A stretch of 64,000 nucleotides of DNA from positions 1-64,000 of the forward strand of contig DATIYJ010000056.1 of assembly GCA_035517655.1 (NCBI GenBank). The letters run 5' to 3'. Every line of letters begins with the position of its first letter. Positions within the stretch are counted from its first letter, which is position 1. The notes beneath the pieces were generated by a model, which saw nothing but the letters and a program-made list of their open reading frames with translations, was not told where the DNA came from and ran no database searches. The DNA is from Nitrospiria bacterium (GTDB lineage: Bacteria; Nitrospirota; Nitrospiria; JACQBZ01). Both the position numbers and the translations under genes were made by a program. Below are positions 41,731 to 50,990 of the stretch, one piece after another.

Positions 41731-42699
41731 ATGATCCAGATCTTTGCCTTCTCAAAGCAAAACGGTCTCCGGAGAATACCGGAGGCCGAGTCCCTGCCCG
41801 GCCTGCTGAAGGACGACGCGGAATCGGTCTGGGTCGATCTGGAGTCGCCGACGGAGGAAGAGACCCTGATCCTGTCCTCCGTCTTTAATTTTCATCCCCT
41901 GGCCATCGAGGACTGCGTCGCCGAATCCCACCTTCCCAAACTGGACGACTTCGGCGACTACCTTTTTCTGGTGCTCCACGGAGCCCGGAGCGGCGATGTT
42001 CCCGGAACGTTCAAGGCGGTCGAGCTCAATTTCTTCCTGGGAAAACGATTTCTGGTCACCTACCATCAGCAATTGTCCCGCAGCATCATCCGCACGAAGG
42101 AGCGCTGTCTTAAGAATTCCCTCACCATGTCGCGGGGAATGGATTTTCTGCTCTACGAGATCCTGGACAGCGCGGTCGACAATTACTTTCCCATCCTGGA
42201 CGACTTCGACGAGGTGTTGGACGAACTCGAGCGCGAGGTTACGGCCTCTCCCGGCAAGGAAACCCTGAACAGGATATTCACGCTGAAACGGGACGGGATG
42301 TCGCTCCGGCGGGTGACCAGTCCGCAGCGGGAGATTCTCAACCGCTTGAGCCGCGACCCGTTCTCGGTGGTCAACAAACGGACGGCCATCTATTTCCGAG
42401 ATGTGTACGACCATCTCGTTCGGATCAACGACTTGGCCGAATCGTACAAAGACCTCACGACCGGCCTCCTGGAGGCGTACATTTCCATGGTGTCGAACCG
42501 CTTGAACGAGATCGTAAAAGTGCTCACGGCGCTCACCGTCGTCTTTATGCCGCTCACGGTCATCACCGGCATCTACGGCATGAACTTTAAGAACATGCCC
42601 GAATTGGAATGGCGCTACGGTTACCCCGCCACCATCGGGACCATGGTGGGCATTGTCGTCATGATGTTGTGGTTTTTCCGCAGAAAGAAGTGGATTTAG
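41731..42699 (+). CDS. corA: CorA-family magnesium/divalent-cation channel
   Basis: 322-residue pentameric channel. A large cytoplasmic N-terminal domain (residues 1-255) precedes two C-terminal membrane helices with the invariant selectivity motif YGMNF (GMN) between them, followed by NMPELEWRYGYP. Basic residues at the C-terminus (FRRKKWI) fit the basic sphincter. It ends 4 bp inside the convergent outer-membrane protein gene. Confidence 0.95.
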   Translation: MIQIFAFSKQNGLRRIPEAESLPGLLKDDAESVWVDLESPTEEETLILSSVFNFHPLAIEDCVAESHLPKLDDFGDYLFLVLHGARSGDVPGTFKAVELNFFLGKRFLVTYHQQLSRSIIRTKERCLKNSLTMSRGMDFLLYEILDSAVDNYFPILDDFDEVLDELEREVTASPGKETLNRIFTLKRDGMSLRRVTSPQREILNRLSRDPFSVVNKRTAIYFRDVYDHLVRINDLAESYKDLTTGLLEAYISMVSNRLNEIVKVLTALTVVFMPLTVITGIYGMNFKNMPELEWRYGYPATIGTMVGIVVMMLWFFRRKKWI

Positions 42700-43505
42700 A
42701 ATTGATATCGGAATCCCGCCGATAAACTGTAATCCGGACTGGCCGGGGTCAACCCCGTGCTCCAGGTCGCCGTCAGCGCCATGGCGGGGTCCAGATCGTA
42801 CAGCAATCCGACCAGCGCCGACAGCGGGCCCGCCGAGGTCTTGGCCGAAAGCCGGGACTGAAATTTGGACGTCTTCGGGTACCGGTTCGTCTCGCCCGCC
42901 AGTTCGCCGAGCACGTGAACCCGATCGGCCGTCGTCAGGTAGTCGAAGGCCAAGCTGTAGGTGAGGATATCGTTCAAACTCGTGTTGGCCGGATTGCCGA
43001 TGAAGACATATCCCAAATTCAGATCAACCGTCACGGGGAAGAATTCCTTCGAGGCGATCGCGCGGATTCCCACATCGGGCTCCCCGGTGCATTCCGGGGA
43101 AAGGGCCTTGTCCTTGTCGCAACTCGGAAACTTCACGGCCAATTGCCCGGCGATGGAGACCGGATTGGCTTCCCGTCCCTTGATGAATCGGACCTTGGCC
43201 TTCAGCGTCAAATCGCCCAGGCCGTCCTCATCCCCCGGGCCCTTCTGATTTCGGAAAATATAAGGAGCGTCCACCGCGAACTCGAGATTGTTGATCAGGC
43301 CGTAACTCAGTTCGGTCATGAGGGTATAGGTGGAGAGATCGCTGTTCCAGCGATCGTCCCGCAGACTGATATCCAACCTTGATTTGCCTCGGTCCACCGG
43401 GACGGCGGATTCCGTATCGAGATACGGCATCAGCGCAAGAACCGGACGGGATTGAAGGAGAACCAGCAACGTCAACAATCCGAGGGAAAAAACACGCGTG
43501 GCCAT
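42696..43505 (-). CDS. Outer-membrane beta-barrel protein of the MetA-like/transporter family
   Basis: 269 residues from the ATG at 43505, which has GGAGG 5-7 bases upstream; a longer frame to 43580 is rejected because it has no signal peptide. The signal peptide ends near VLA (ALMPYL). The mature protein has alternating beta segments and ends in FRYQF, a typical outer-membrane C-terminus with a final aromatic residue. It resembles the phenol-degradation MetA-like barrel family (PF13557), whose substrates are unknown. The two Cys in FPSCDKDKALSPEC may form a disulfide in a loop. Confidence 0.75.
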   Translation of the reverse strand: MATRVFSLGLLTLLVLLQSRPVLALMPYLDTESAVPVDRGKSRLDISLRDDRWNSDLSTYTLMTELSYGLINNLEFAVDAPYIFRNQKGPGDEDGLGDLTLKAKVRFIKGREANPVSIAGQLAVKFPSCDKDKALSPECTGEPDVGIRAIASKEFFPVTVDLNLGYVFIGNPANTSLNDILTYSLAFDYLTTADRVHVLGELAGETNRYPKTSKFQSRLSAKTSAGPLSALVGLLYDLDPAMALTATWSTGLTPASPDYSLSAGFRYQF

Positions 43506-43611
43506 CTTGCCTCCTCCGAGGATCGGATCGACCCGGATAAAAACTGGCCGCATTCTAATAGGTGCGCGCGACATTGTCAAGGCGCCTCGGCGTCGATCGG
43601 GACGGGAACCG

Positions 43612-44502
43612 TCAGTATTTCCCTCGCCACTTGGCCAACAGCTCCCGCGCGCGTTCCTCTGCGGCCTGATCCTCGACCCGGAATTCCGGACGGGGCGTAT
43701 CGTGAACCAGGTCCTCGGCCAGCTTCAGCGCCTCGGGCCGAGAGGCGTTGTTCAAATCCCAGAGCGCCTCGGCCAGGTACAGCCGGTTGGCGGAATTGCG
43801 AGGGCCGATCTGATTGGCCTTCCGCAAAAATCCGACGGCCTCCTTGGTGGAGGCCCAGCCGGTGAGGAAGGGAATATAGGGTGTCTGATGATAAAGACGG
43901 CCCAGGACGCGATACCCTCCTCCTTGCGCGTACGCGGGGTCCATCATGGTCACCGCGGTCGCCAACTCGCGAATTTTCCCGGCGGCGCCTTGTCGGACGG
44001 CCTGAAACTTTCCGTACGCCAAGGCCCACATTCCCCAGTCGGCCGACGACCAGAAAAAGCAGCCGATGACGTCGGGAGAATTTTCAAACACGGGGGCCAA
44101 TTCGACCGGACCGGCTTTGTCGAAGGACTTGCCGGCGCGCCGTGAAGCCTCCTCCCGGATCAACTGAAGCGCCTTTTCCCCGATCGCCCGGCCCTCGCCG
44201 AAAATCTTCCGCTTCTCCCCGTTGTCTTCCGTTGCGTACTCCCCCTTGAAGAAGAAGGCCCGCATCAGCCGCCACCGCGCGGCCAGGGATTCCGGATCGG
44301 AATCCAGGGCTTCACGATACGCCGCGATCGCCCGATCGACCTCCTTGGAGTCCGCCGTCGAGCCCTTCGCGTCTTGGGCCCGAAGGTCCCAGTGCCGGTC
44401 CCCTTCCTCGATCAGGGACGAAGGGGGCGGCGCGGTTCCCTGGGAATAAGCCGGGGCGGATAAAAAAAACGAGGGGATAAGAAAGAAGATGAGGATCTTC
44501 AT
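43612..44502 (-). CDS. TatT-like secreted TPR protein (TRAP-transporter T-component family)
   Basis: 296-residue protein with a signal peptide (MKILIFFLIPSFFLSAPAYS). The mature part consists of TPR-like helices, with the segment DVIGCFFWSSADWGMWALAYGK and AQGGGYRVLGRLYHQTP typical of the TatT family. That family was found near TRAP transporters, but no TRAP permease or receptor gene is near here, so the partner is unknown. It ends 106 bp before the outer-membrane protein. Confidence 0.75.
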   Translation of the reverse strand: MKILIFFLIPSFFLSAPAYSQGTAPPPSSLIEEGDRHWDLRAQDAKGSTADSKEVDRAIAAYREALDSDPESLAARWRLMRAFFFKGEYATEDNGEKRKIFGEGRAIGEKALQLIREEASRRAGKSFDKAGPVELAPVFENSPDVIGCFFWSSADWGMWALAYGKFQAVRQGAAGKIRELATAVTMMDPAYAQGGGYRVLGRLYHQTPYIPFLTGWASTKEAVGFLRKANQIGPRNSANRLYLAEALWDLNNASRPEALKLAEDLVHDTPRPEFRVEDQAAEERARELLAKWRGKY

Positions 44503-44586
44503 CGACCGTTCCCGACCATCGACCGCCTTATCTTAAGAAAAAGACGACTCTACCATATCATAGAATACAACCGGTGGATACAACGA

Positions 44587-44608
44587 GGGGCACGGCGTGC
44601 CGTGCCCC
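44587..44608 (-). terminator. Perfect GC-rich hairpin downstream of tRNA-Gly
   Basis: GGGGCACGGC and GCCGTGCCCC enclose 2 bases; it lies 28 bp beyond the tRNA 3' end on the minus strand. The following sequence is only moderately T-rich (TCGTTGTATCC), so it is a weak terminator candidate. Confidence 0.45.
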
Positions 44609-44635
44609 GCTGAATGGAACAAGAATTATGATAAC

Positions 44636-44710
44636 TGGAGCGGGCGACGGGATTTGAACCCGCGACCAAGAGCTTGGGAAGCTCCTACGCTACCGCTGCG
44701 CTACGCCCGC
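44636..44710 (-). tRNA. tRNA-Gly, anticodon CCC
   Basis: Minus strand begins GCGGGCG and ends CGCCCGC-T-CCA, giving a full 7-bp acceptor stem and an encoded CCA. The anticodon loop TTCCCAA has CCC, closed by GGAGC/GCTCT. The T-arm contains GGTTCAAATCC. It reads GGG glycine codons. A near-perfect promoter lies upstream at 44723-44750. Confidence 0.95.
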
Positions 44711-44722
44711 ACGCTCGCGATC

Positions 44723-44750
44723 ATTATACACCATCCGGAAAGGCTGTCAA
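44723..44750 (-). promoter_or_regulatory. Sigma-70 promoter of tRNA-Gly
   Basis: Minus strand TTGACA (44750-44745) and TATAAT (44728-44723) with a 16-bp spacer, 13 bp before the tRNA. It lies directly after the tyrS stop codon. Confidence 0.75.
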
Positions 44751-44759
44751 AGGCTTTTG

Positions 44760-45932
44760 TCACAGGCTCACGGAGACAAAGCGCTTCTTGCCGACCTTGA
44801 TCTGGTAGGTTTGACCGCGGGCCAGCGTGTGATTCGGATCGGTGATCCGTTGTCCGTCAATATCAACGGCCCCTTGCCCGACCAGACGCCGTGCCTCGCT
44901 CTTGCTTTGGACCAATTTTGTTTCAACAAGCACGTGAACGACGTCTGTTTTGACGGAGTCCGAAAGAGCGACGGTGTCCGCAAGGTTTATAACCCTGTCA
45001 CGTTGTCTGAACTTCTGTTCAAAATCACGTCGGGCTTGATGGGCGTCGTCCTTGGAATGGTATTGAGCCACCAACTCCCCGGCGAGCATCAGCTTCGCCT
45101 CCATCGGATGCATCGCGCGGATCGTCTCCAGGTCGTGGTCCGTCAACAGCTCGTAGTAGCGGAGCATGAGCCCGTCGCTGATCGACATGATCTTTCCGAA
45201 CATCTCGGACGGCGGATCCTCCAGGGCGATGTAATTCCCGTAGCTCTTGCTCATCTTCCGGACCCCGTCGGTGCCTTCGAGCAGCGGCAAGGTCAGGACG
45301 ACCTGCTCTTCCTGGCCGTAGCGCCGCTGGAGCGTCCTGCCCATCAGAAGGTTGAACTTCTGATCCGTCCCGCCGAGCTCGACGTCGGCCCGCAGCTCGA
45401 CGGAGTCGTACCCTTGAAGGAGCGGGTAGTAGAACTCCAGAATGCTGATGTCCCGCCGCTCCTGAAATCTTTTGGTAAAATCGTCGCGTTCCAGCATCCG
45501 CGCGACGGTCACCTTGGACCCGAGACGCGCGAATTCGATGGAGCTCATCCGGCCCAGCCATTCGCTGTTGAAGCGGACGCGCGTCTTCTCCCGGTCCAGG
45601 ATCTTGAACACCTGCCGCTCGTAGGTCTTGGCGTTCTCCCGGACATCGTTCTCCGTCAACGGTTTCCGCGCTTCCGTCATACCGGAGGGGTCTCCGATCA
45701 TGCCGGTGAAGTCCCCGATCAGAAAGATCACGTCATGGCCCAGATCCTGGAACTGTTTCAGCTTGTGCAGCAGCACCGTGTGGCCCAGATGGAGATCGGG
45801 GGCGGTCGGATCGAAACCGGCCTTGACCCTCAACGGCCGCCGGAGCTTCAGTTTATCCGCCAGCTCTTTCTCCTGAATGACCTCGACGACCCCGCGGAGA
45901 AGAAGCTTCATCGGCGCCTCGGCCGGCTTCAT
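44760..45932 (-). CDS. tyrS: Tyrosine--tRNA ligase
   Basis: 390-residue class I synthetase with HIGH-like [27 protein letters not shown] in the tyrosine pocket, and KMSKS present ([14 protein letters not shown]). The C-terminal S4 RNA-binding domain (residues about 330-385) is present. The longer type with an S4 domain is class TyrRSz-like. The ATG overlaps the lpd stop (ATGA). It ends next to the tRNA-Gly promoter. Confidence 0.96.
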   Translation of the reverse strand: MKPAEAPMKLLLRGVVEVIQEKELADKLKLRRPLRVKAGFDPTAPDLHLGHTVLLHKLKQFQDLGHDVIFLIGDFTGMIGDPSGMTEARKPLTENDVRENAKTYERQVFKILDREKTRVRFNSEWLGRMSSIEFARLGSKVTVARMLERDDFTKRFQERRDISILEFYYPLLQGYDSVELRADVELGGTDQKFNLLMGRTLQRRYGQEEQVVLTLPLLEGTDGVRKMSKSYGNYIALEDPPSEMFGKIMSISDGLMLRYYELLTDHDLETIRAMHPMEAKLMLAGELVAQYHSKDDAHQARRDFEQKFRQRDRVINLADTVALSDSVKTDVVHVLVETKLVQSKSEARRLVGQGAVDIDGQRITDPNHTLARGQTYQIKVGKKRFVSVSL

Positions 45933-47344
45933 GCCGACCCTTTCCGTCGGGGAAGATGGATCGCGGAACCGTGAACGTCCTCGGCCGCTTCCATCATCGC
46001 CTCCGGCAGCGTGGGGTGGGCGTGGATCATCTCGCCGATGTCCGACGCCTTGGCGCCCAGCCGCATCGCGATCGCCGCCTCATGGATCAGGTCCGACGCA
46101 TGCGGGCCCATAATATGGACGCCCAGGATCCGGTCCGTCCCCTCTTCCGCAATCACCTTCACCAGGCCGACGATCTCATCCATCGTGTGCGCCCGCGCCA
46201 GCGCCCGAAACGGATACCGCCCGACGCGGACCTTCAGACCGAGCTCGGCGGCCTCCCATTCCTTGAGGCCGACCGTCCCGATCTCGGGCATTGTGAAAAT
46301 CCCGGCCGGAACGACGGCGTAATTCATCGAATGGCGGTCGGAACGGGAGACGGCGTTGGCGGCGGCCACCTTCCCCTCCGCCGACGCCGCATGGGCCAGC
46401 ATGATCCGTCCGACCGCGTCGCCGATGGCGAAGACCCCAGACGCCCGGGTTTCCATTCGATCGTCCACAACAATCTCGCCGCGCTTCCCCAGAACCACCC
46501 CGGCCTCTTCCAGACCCAACCCTTCCGTGTTCATCCTCCGTCCGATGGAAACGAGGATCCGCTCGACCGCGATCGTCCGTCCATCGCTCAGCGTCACGAC
46601 GGCCTGCGCCGGCTCGATCACCGCCTTTTCCACGCGCACCTCCAGATGGAGAGTGATCCCGCGCTTGGTCATCTCCCGCCGGACGAGGGACGAGATTTCC
46701 TCGTCCTCGGTGGCCAGGGGCCGGTCTTTCATCTCCACCATCGTCACGGAAACGCCCAGCGCCCGGTACAAGAACGCGAACTCGCATCCCTCGACGCCGG
46801 CGCCGACGATGAGGAGGCTCCCGGGAAGGACGCGCGGTTCCAGGGCCTCCTCGCTGGTCATCACCCGTTCGCCGTCGAACGGAAAAACCGGGGGCTTGAT
46901 CGGTTTGGAGCCGGTTGCGAGAATCACGCCGTCCGCTTCCAGGCGCCGGACCGCCCCGCCGGCCTCGGCCACTTCGACCGCGCGCGGACCGCTCATTCGG
47001 CCGCGGCCTTTGATCAGGGCCACGTCCCAGCTCTTCAACAACGAATGAATCCCGCGGACCTGCGTCTGCACGATCCGCTGTTTGCGTTCCAACATCCGGG
47101 TGACGTCGTAGTCCGGTTCGCGGACCACGCGCACGCCGAATTCGTCGGCGCGCTTGAGCAGGTCCAGGACCTCGGCGTTGAAGATCAGGGCCTTGCTGGG
47201 AATGCAGCCCTTGTTGAGACAGGTCCCGCCGACCTCCTGCTCTTCGACCAGACTCACCTGAGCGCCGAGCTGGGCCGCGCGGACGGCGGCGACGTAGCCG
47301 CCCGGACCCGCGCCGATCACCACGATCCGTGGACGGGCTTCCAT
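45929..47344 (-). CDS. lpdA: Dihydrolipoyl dehydrogenase
   Basis: 471-residue FAD disulfide oxidoreductase. The active disulfide is [13 protein letters not shown] near residue 41, [20 protein letters not shown] binds FAD, and the C-terminal His-Glu pair is in [14 protein letters not shown]. It reoxidises dihydrolipoyl groups of H-protein or 2-oxoacid dehydrogenases. gcvH lies 6 bp upstream, so H-protein is the likely partner. No E1/E2 genes are in this window. Confidence 0.95.
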   Translation of the reverse strand: MEARPRIVVIGAGPGGYVAAVRAAQLGAQVSLVEEQEVGGTCLNKGCIPSKALIFNAEVLDLLKRADEFGVRVVREPDYDVTRMLERKQRIVQTQVRGIHSLLKSWDVALIKGRGRMSGPRAVEVAEAGGAVRRLEADGVILATGSKPIKPPVFPFDGERVMTSEEALEPRVLPGSLLIVGAGVEGCEFAFLYRALGVSVTMVEMKDRPLATEDEEISSLVRREMTKRGITLHLEVRVEKAVIEPAQAVVTLSDGRTIAVERILVSIGRRMNTEGLGLEEAGVVLGKRGEIVVDDRMETRASGVFAIGDAVGRIMLAHAASAEGKVAAANAVSRSDRHSMNYAVVPAGIFTMPEIGTVGLKEWEAAELGLKVRVGRYPFRALARAHTMDEIVGLVKVIAEEGTDRILGVHIMGPHASDLIHEAAIAMRLGAKASDIGEMIHAHPTLPEAMMEAAEDVHGSAIHLPRRKGSA

Positions 47345-47350
47345 CGCGCG

Positions 47351-47737
47351 TCAGTCCGCCTTTTCCTTTAGATACGCGCCGTACTGTCGGGCGTCCATGA
47401 GTCGCTTCACCTCCGACGGATCCGACATCCGGATCTTCACGATCCACCCCTTCCCGTAGGGATCCTGATTCACCAGTTCCGGTTTCTCTTTCAGGTCCTC
47501 GTTCACCGCCAGGATCTTTCCGCTGACGGGGGTGTAAATCGCCGACGTGGTCTTGGTCGATTCCACTTCGCCGATTTCCTCGCCGGAACGAACCTCGGCG
47601 CCGATCTTCGGGAGCTCCAGATACACGACGTCGCCCAGCGCGTCCTGGGCAAAATGGGTGATGCCCAGCTCCGCCGTTTGATTGTCCTCTCGGATCCATT
47701 CATGCTCGGTGTGATAACGCAATCCTTCCGGTATCAT
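47351..47737 (-). CDS. gcvH: Glycine cleavage system H protein
   Basis: 128-residue lipoyl-carrying protein. It starts MIPEGLRYHTEHEWIR at 47737, with GGAGG 7 bases upstream; a longer frame reaching 47827 enters the repeat and is rejected. The lipoylated lysine is in EVESTKTTSAIYTPVSGKI. H protein shuttles the aminomethyl group in glycine cleavage or synthesis. It is coupled to lpdA, but gcvT and gcvP are not in this window. Confidence 0.93.
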   Translation of the reverse strand: MIPEGLRYHTEHEWIREDNQTAELGITHFAQDALGDVVYLELPKIGAEVRSGEEIGEVESTKTTSAIYTPVSGKILAVNEDLKEKPELVNQDPYGKGWIVKIRMSDPSEVKRLMDARQYGAYLKEKAD

Positions 47738-47792
47738 GTGTCCTCCGTTGTATGTGGGGGCCCTCGAACCCCTGTCGCCCGTGTGGAATCTG

Positions 47793-47898
47793 CCCAGCGA
47801 GCACGCGAGGAGAGGGGGAGGCTCCATCCGGCTTCGCCGGCTTGCACTCGGCGGTTTGCAGCCGATGTGTGAAGGGGGCGACGCGAGCCCCTATAAAA
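47793..47898 (+). repeat. Dispersed structured repeat, copy 2
   Basis: Plus orientation. Part A (47793-47828) matches copy 1 except for small gaps; part B (47871-47898) reads GGGGGCGACGCGAGCCCC. The middle is different: CCGGC TTC GCCGG and CATCGGC-type hairpins. It lies between gcvH and the TPR lipoprotein, antisense to both. Confidence 0.7.
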
Positions 47899-47918
47899 TT
47901 GATCGACCAAATACTAAA

Positions 47919-49322
47919 TTAGTGACGCCGCCTTGTCAAGGGAGTCTTCGGCGCCTCCGCGGCTTCGGTCAACAGGAGTCCCGCCCCCTGAAAATCGCCG
48001 GAATGCGAGACGGCCCACTGCGCTTGCGTCATCGGGACCAGGGCGATTACCCGTTTGGGGTCGCCGATCAAGTCCACCGCCCGATCCAGAACGACCAACG
48101 GATTGTCCGGTCCGGAGTCCGCCGAGACGGCGATCCCGAAATAATCGAAGCCGCGCAGTTTTTCCTCCAGAAGATCGATGCCCGAGCGGGCCAAGGCCAC
48201 GTTCGGCTGCGTGACGGCGGAAGCCGGAACGACGCGGACCCACTCCACGGAGGGATACCGATTTCGAACCGCCTTGATGATTTCGGCCATGTGGCTCAAC
48301 ACCTGGCGGTTTTTCCAGCCGGTCCATTGCCAAAACAGCGGCGTCCAGGCCGATTCCGGCGCGGGGGCTTTCCGGCCCGGCGGGTCGGAGGCCGCGATCA
48401 GGCGATCGGGCCGCAGGACTTCGCCGAAATCCAGCAGAAAAGCGGCCCGGGCCGTCGGACTGAAACCCTCCCAGGGACCGATCAACGGATCTTCGTCGAT
48501 CAGAAAACCGTCCGGGCCCGCCGCCGCGAGATCGAGGTAGAACCGTTCCAGGCGCCCCAGCGTTTCCGGGTTGAAGAAATCCAGGGCATCCGTCGGCTCC
48601 AGTCGTTTTCGAACCGGGTCATAGCGGGTATCGCGTTCCGCTCCCGGAGCTTTGAACCAGGGAAGATTCCGTATCGGAATGCGAATCCAAACCCTGTCGC
48701 CGCGCCGGTGGACCGACCGCACCGCGTCCCCCGTCGCTTCGCGGATCACCGAGGCCTGGTCCGTCTTGAAATATACCCCGCCGGGGCCGTAACCCTGAAG
48801 AACAACCACGCGGGTCCCTTCGGCCGGGACATCCTGCAGGGCCCGGTCCAATCGGCCGACCGCGGCCTGCGGATCCCCGGAAAGGACGACGCCCACATAC
48901 CGTCGGAAGAATCGTTCTCCTTTTTGCTGACGGAGCATGCCTTTCAGGAAATCGATGCGCAGTTCGGCTTCGTAACGGTGAGCGGAGTTGGGAAAATTCG
49001 CGGTGAAGGACAGGTACTCGGCCAACGCGCGGCCGAATTCGTTGGACGATTCATAGGTCTTCCCGATCATCCATTGCGCCTCCTCCAGAAGGGGGGAACC
49101 GGGAAAACGGAGGATCACGGATTGAAAAAGTTTCAGGGCCTTCGTGTAGTCCCGCTCCTCGTAGGCCTTCATGCCTTCATCCAAGGCCTCCAGTTGAACC
49201 GACGGAATGGGAACGGTGGCTACGGCCGCCGGCCGCGGCGTCACGCAGCCCGCGACGGCCAGACAGACCCAAAAAGCGAGGCCCATCCGAACGAGGTTCC
49301 TTGTCGTCAAAATTTTCTTCAC
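47919..49322 (-). CDS. Outer-membrane lipoprotein: TPR repeats fused to PgaB-like glycoside-hydrolase-type domain
   Basis: 467 residues. The lipobox is LAVAGC (Cys about residue 26), so it is a lipoprotein. Residues 45-135 form TPR helices like those of outer-membrane assembly lipoproteins (DYTKALKLFQSVILRFPGSPLLEEAQWMIG). The rest resembles the C-terminal TIM-barrel domain of PgaB (GH153-like): AAAGPDGFLIDEDP, then TGWKNRQVLSHMAEIIKAVRNRYP and FDYFGIAVSA. PgaB binds and cleaves poly-N-acetylglucosamine. No pga polysaccharide genes are adjacent, so substrate and role are uncertain. It ends 3 bp from the CrtI-like gene. Confidence 0.7.
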   Translation of the reverse strand: MKKILTTRNLVRMGLAFWVCLAVAGCVTPRPAAVATVPIPSVQLEALDEGMKAYEERDYTKALKLFQSVILRFPGSPLLEEAQWMIGKTYESSNEFGRALAEYLSFTANFPNSAHRYEAELRIDFLKGMLRQQKGERFFRRYVGVVLSGDPQAAVGRLDRALQDVPAEGTRVVVLQGYGPGGVYFKTDQASVIREATGDAVRSVHRRGDRVWIRIPIRNLPWFKAPGAERDTRYDPVRKRLEPTDALDFFNPETLGRLERFYLDLAAAGPDGFLIDEDPLIGPWEGFSPTARAAFLLDFGEVLRPDRLIAASDPPGRKAPAPESAWTPLFWQWTGWKNRQVLSHMAEIIKAVRNRYPSVEWVRVVPASAVTQPNVALARSGIDLLEEKLRGFDYFGIAVSADSGPDNPLVVLDRAVDLIGDPKRVIALVPMTQAQWAVSHSGDFQGAGLLLTEAAEAPKTPLTRRRH

Positions 49323-49325
49323 CGG

Positions 49326-50771
49326 TCAGGTATTTTTTGCAACCAGGTTGGCCAGCTCCACCGCCGAGCGGGCCGATTCCAGGGCGGCGGCGGGGCGGCG
49401 GCCCCGGTCCGGAATCAGATAGAGATTTTTGAGAGAGGTCAGGTAGTAGCAACCCCCGTCCCGCGTAACCCGCCGGGTGGTCCTGATTTGCTCCGCCAGC
49501 TTGACGGGAATCCGGGTCGCGGCCTCCGTTTCCCCGAGGTCGTCTCCCAAAAAGGTCAGGACACCGTCGGAGAACGGCATCAGCCAGGTCAAATGGGCCG
49601 TAACCGATTGAACGAGAGTCTCCCGAATTTCATGCCTCGGCCGGTCCGTCTCCGGAAGATACCCGATGACCTGGAGGGCCCGCTGGCCCTTGGGCGCGGC
49701 CCATTCTTCCTGCGTCGAATTCATTTGAAGGTACAGAAAATTGTCGGAGAGGGACGGCCGCTGGTACGATCGCAGGAGGAGAAGATGCTCCTTCATGGGG
49801 GACGGGACGGCCTGGCCGGCGACGCCGAAGTAAAGGGTAAAGGCCCGTTGAAAGGCGGACGGCTCGGAAACCGAGGGCCAGGGAAGGTTGAGGATCACGG
49901 AGGTTCCATGCACGGTCTCGCCGTCGACGGTCCGGACGCCGTCCGGCGATCGGTGGCGGAGGACGATTTCGGCGGCCTGCTGACGATAGACGACCTCGCC
50001 GTGGTGCTCCTGGATCACCTTGACCAGCAGCTCGGATAGGCGGGGGATTCCGCCGCTGATCGTGACCATGTCGCGCTGGAGAAGACCGAGCAGATGGACC
50101 AGATCCAGTCCGCTCGCCTCCTCCATCGACCGTCCGTTAAAAATCAGGAGGAGCAGCTCCAGCCCGCGTTGAAGGTCCGGCCCCAGCCGATGGGGCCGGA
50201 GAAAATCATCCGCGCGCTGGCGGCGAAGGGCTCCGACCATGGAGGAATACCGCATCCGTTCCCGGACGTTGTGGATCCAGTCCCGCGCGGTCGCCGGATG
50301 GGCTCGTTGGGCCTGGTGCATCCTCGGACGAATGATCTCCTCGCACCGCTCCACCTCGGACCAGAACGCCTTGAGTTCCTGGGCCTGGTCCGGGAATTCC
50401 CTCCGGAGTTCCTCGGCCCATTCTCCCGGGTCCGTGAAGCAATCCAGGCGGTGATCCGGCAGGACCATCTGGAGCGGCGGCTGGGTCTTGCGGAACAGGA
50501 CGCTCTCTCGCTTGAGCAAGGACAGCGACAGGCCCATCTCGGTAAAAAGACGGTCGTAGAGTCCATCCCGCTCAAATCCCAAAAAAAGGGTCGGTCCGTT
50601 GATAAAGGTGTAACCGGCCTTGGTGAGTCGAAAAGAGGCCCCCCCGGCCGTCGGAGCTTCTTCCAGCACGAGGACCTGCTTGCCCCGTTTCGCCAATAAA
50701 GCGGCGCAGAGCAGTCCCTCCAGGCCAGCGCCTATGACGATCGCGTCGTACCGTCTGGAGTTGTTCAGCAT
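49326..50771 (-). CDS. Phytoene-desaturase-like FAD oxidoreductase
   Basis: 481-residue protein of the CrtI/amine-oxidase-like superfamily. The N-terminal dinucleotide motif is VIGAGLEGLLCAALLAKRGKQVLVLEE, followed by TAGGASFRLTKAGYTFINGPTLFLG. No C-terminal CrtI signature is clear and no carotenoid genes lie nearby, so the substrate is unknown. It is the upstream partner of the TPR/PgaB-like lipoprotein gene (3-bp gap), which suggests joint use. Confidence 0.75.
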   Translation of the reverse strand: MLNNSRRYDAIVIGAGLEGLLCAALLAKRGKQVLVLEEAPTAGGASFRLTKAGYTFINGPTLFLGFERDGLYDRLFTEMGLSLSLLKRESVLFRKTQPPLQMVLPDHRLDCFTDPGEWAEELRREFPDQAQELKAFWSEVERCEEIIRPRMHQAQRAHPATARDWIHNVRERMRYSSMVGALRRQRADDFLRPHRLGPDLQRGLELLLLIFNGRSMEEASGLDLVHLLGLLQRDMVTISGGIPRLSELLVKVIQEHHGEVVYRQQAAEIVLRHRSPDGVRTVDGETVHGTSVILNLPWPSVSEPSAFQRAFTLYFGVAGQAVPSPMKEHLLLLRSYQRPSLSDNFLYLQMNSTQEEWAAPKGQRALQVIGYLPETDRPRHEIRETLVQSVTAHLTWLMPFSDGVLTFLGDDLGETEAATRIPVKLAEQIRTTRRVTRDGGCYYLTSLKNLYLIPDRGRRPAAALESARSAVELANLVAKNT

Positions 50772-50830
50772 GACCCTTTAGACCGTGGATTCATTCATCA
50801 CTTTTTTAGCGCGGCCTCTCATTGACACCG

Positions 50831-50990
50831 CCGGGAAGGATCAACCCGGCGAGCAAAGCGAGCGAGAGGGGGATGCGGATCGGATGCAAGACGCGGGATG
50901 ATGGATGCCGGTGAAGAATCGCTTCATCACCCGCATCCTTCATCCAGTATCCAGTCCCCGTAGTCCGGGGTTGACGCGAGCCCCTATGAT
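50831..50990 (+). repeat. Dispersed structured repeat, copy 3
   Basis: Plus orientation. A CCGGG/CCCGG hairpin (50831-50849) leads into CGAGCAAAGCGAGCGAGAGG, and part B (50964-50990) reads GGGGTTGACGCGAGCCCC. The longer middle folds as a different hairpin (GGATGCCGGTGAAG / CTTCATCACCCGCATCC). The repeat end supplies the TAG stop of ndk on the other strand. Confidence 0.65.

Noticed and set aside
45956-47371. Long open frame (471 codons) on the plus strand opposite lpdA
   Set aside because: It mirrors lpdA and its composition is a by-product of high-GC codon bias; it has no domain pattern and no ribosome site.
47736-50039. 767-codon open frame on the plus strand
   Set aside because: It runs antisense across the repeat, the TPR lipoprotein and part of the CrtI-like gene. 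No recognisable protein features.
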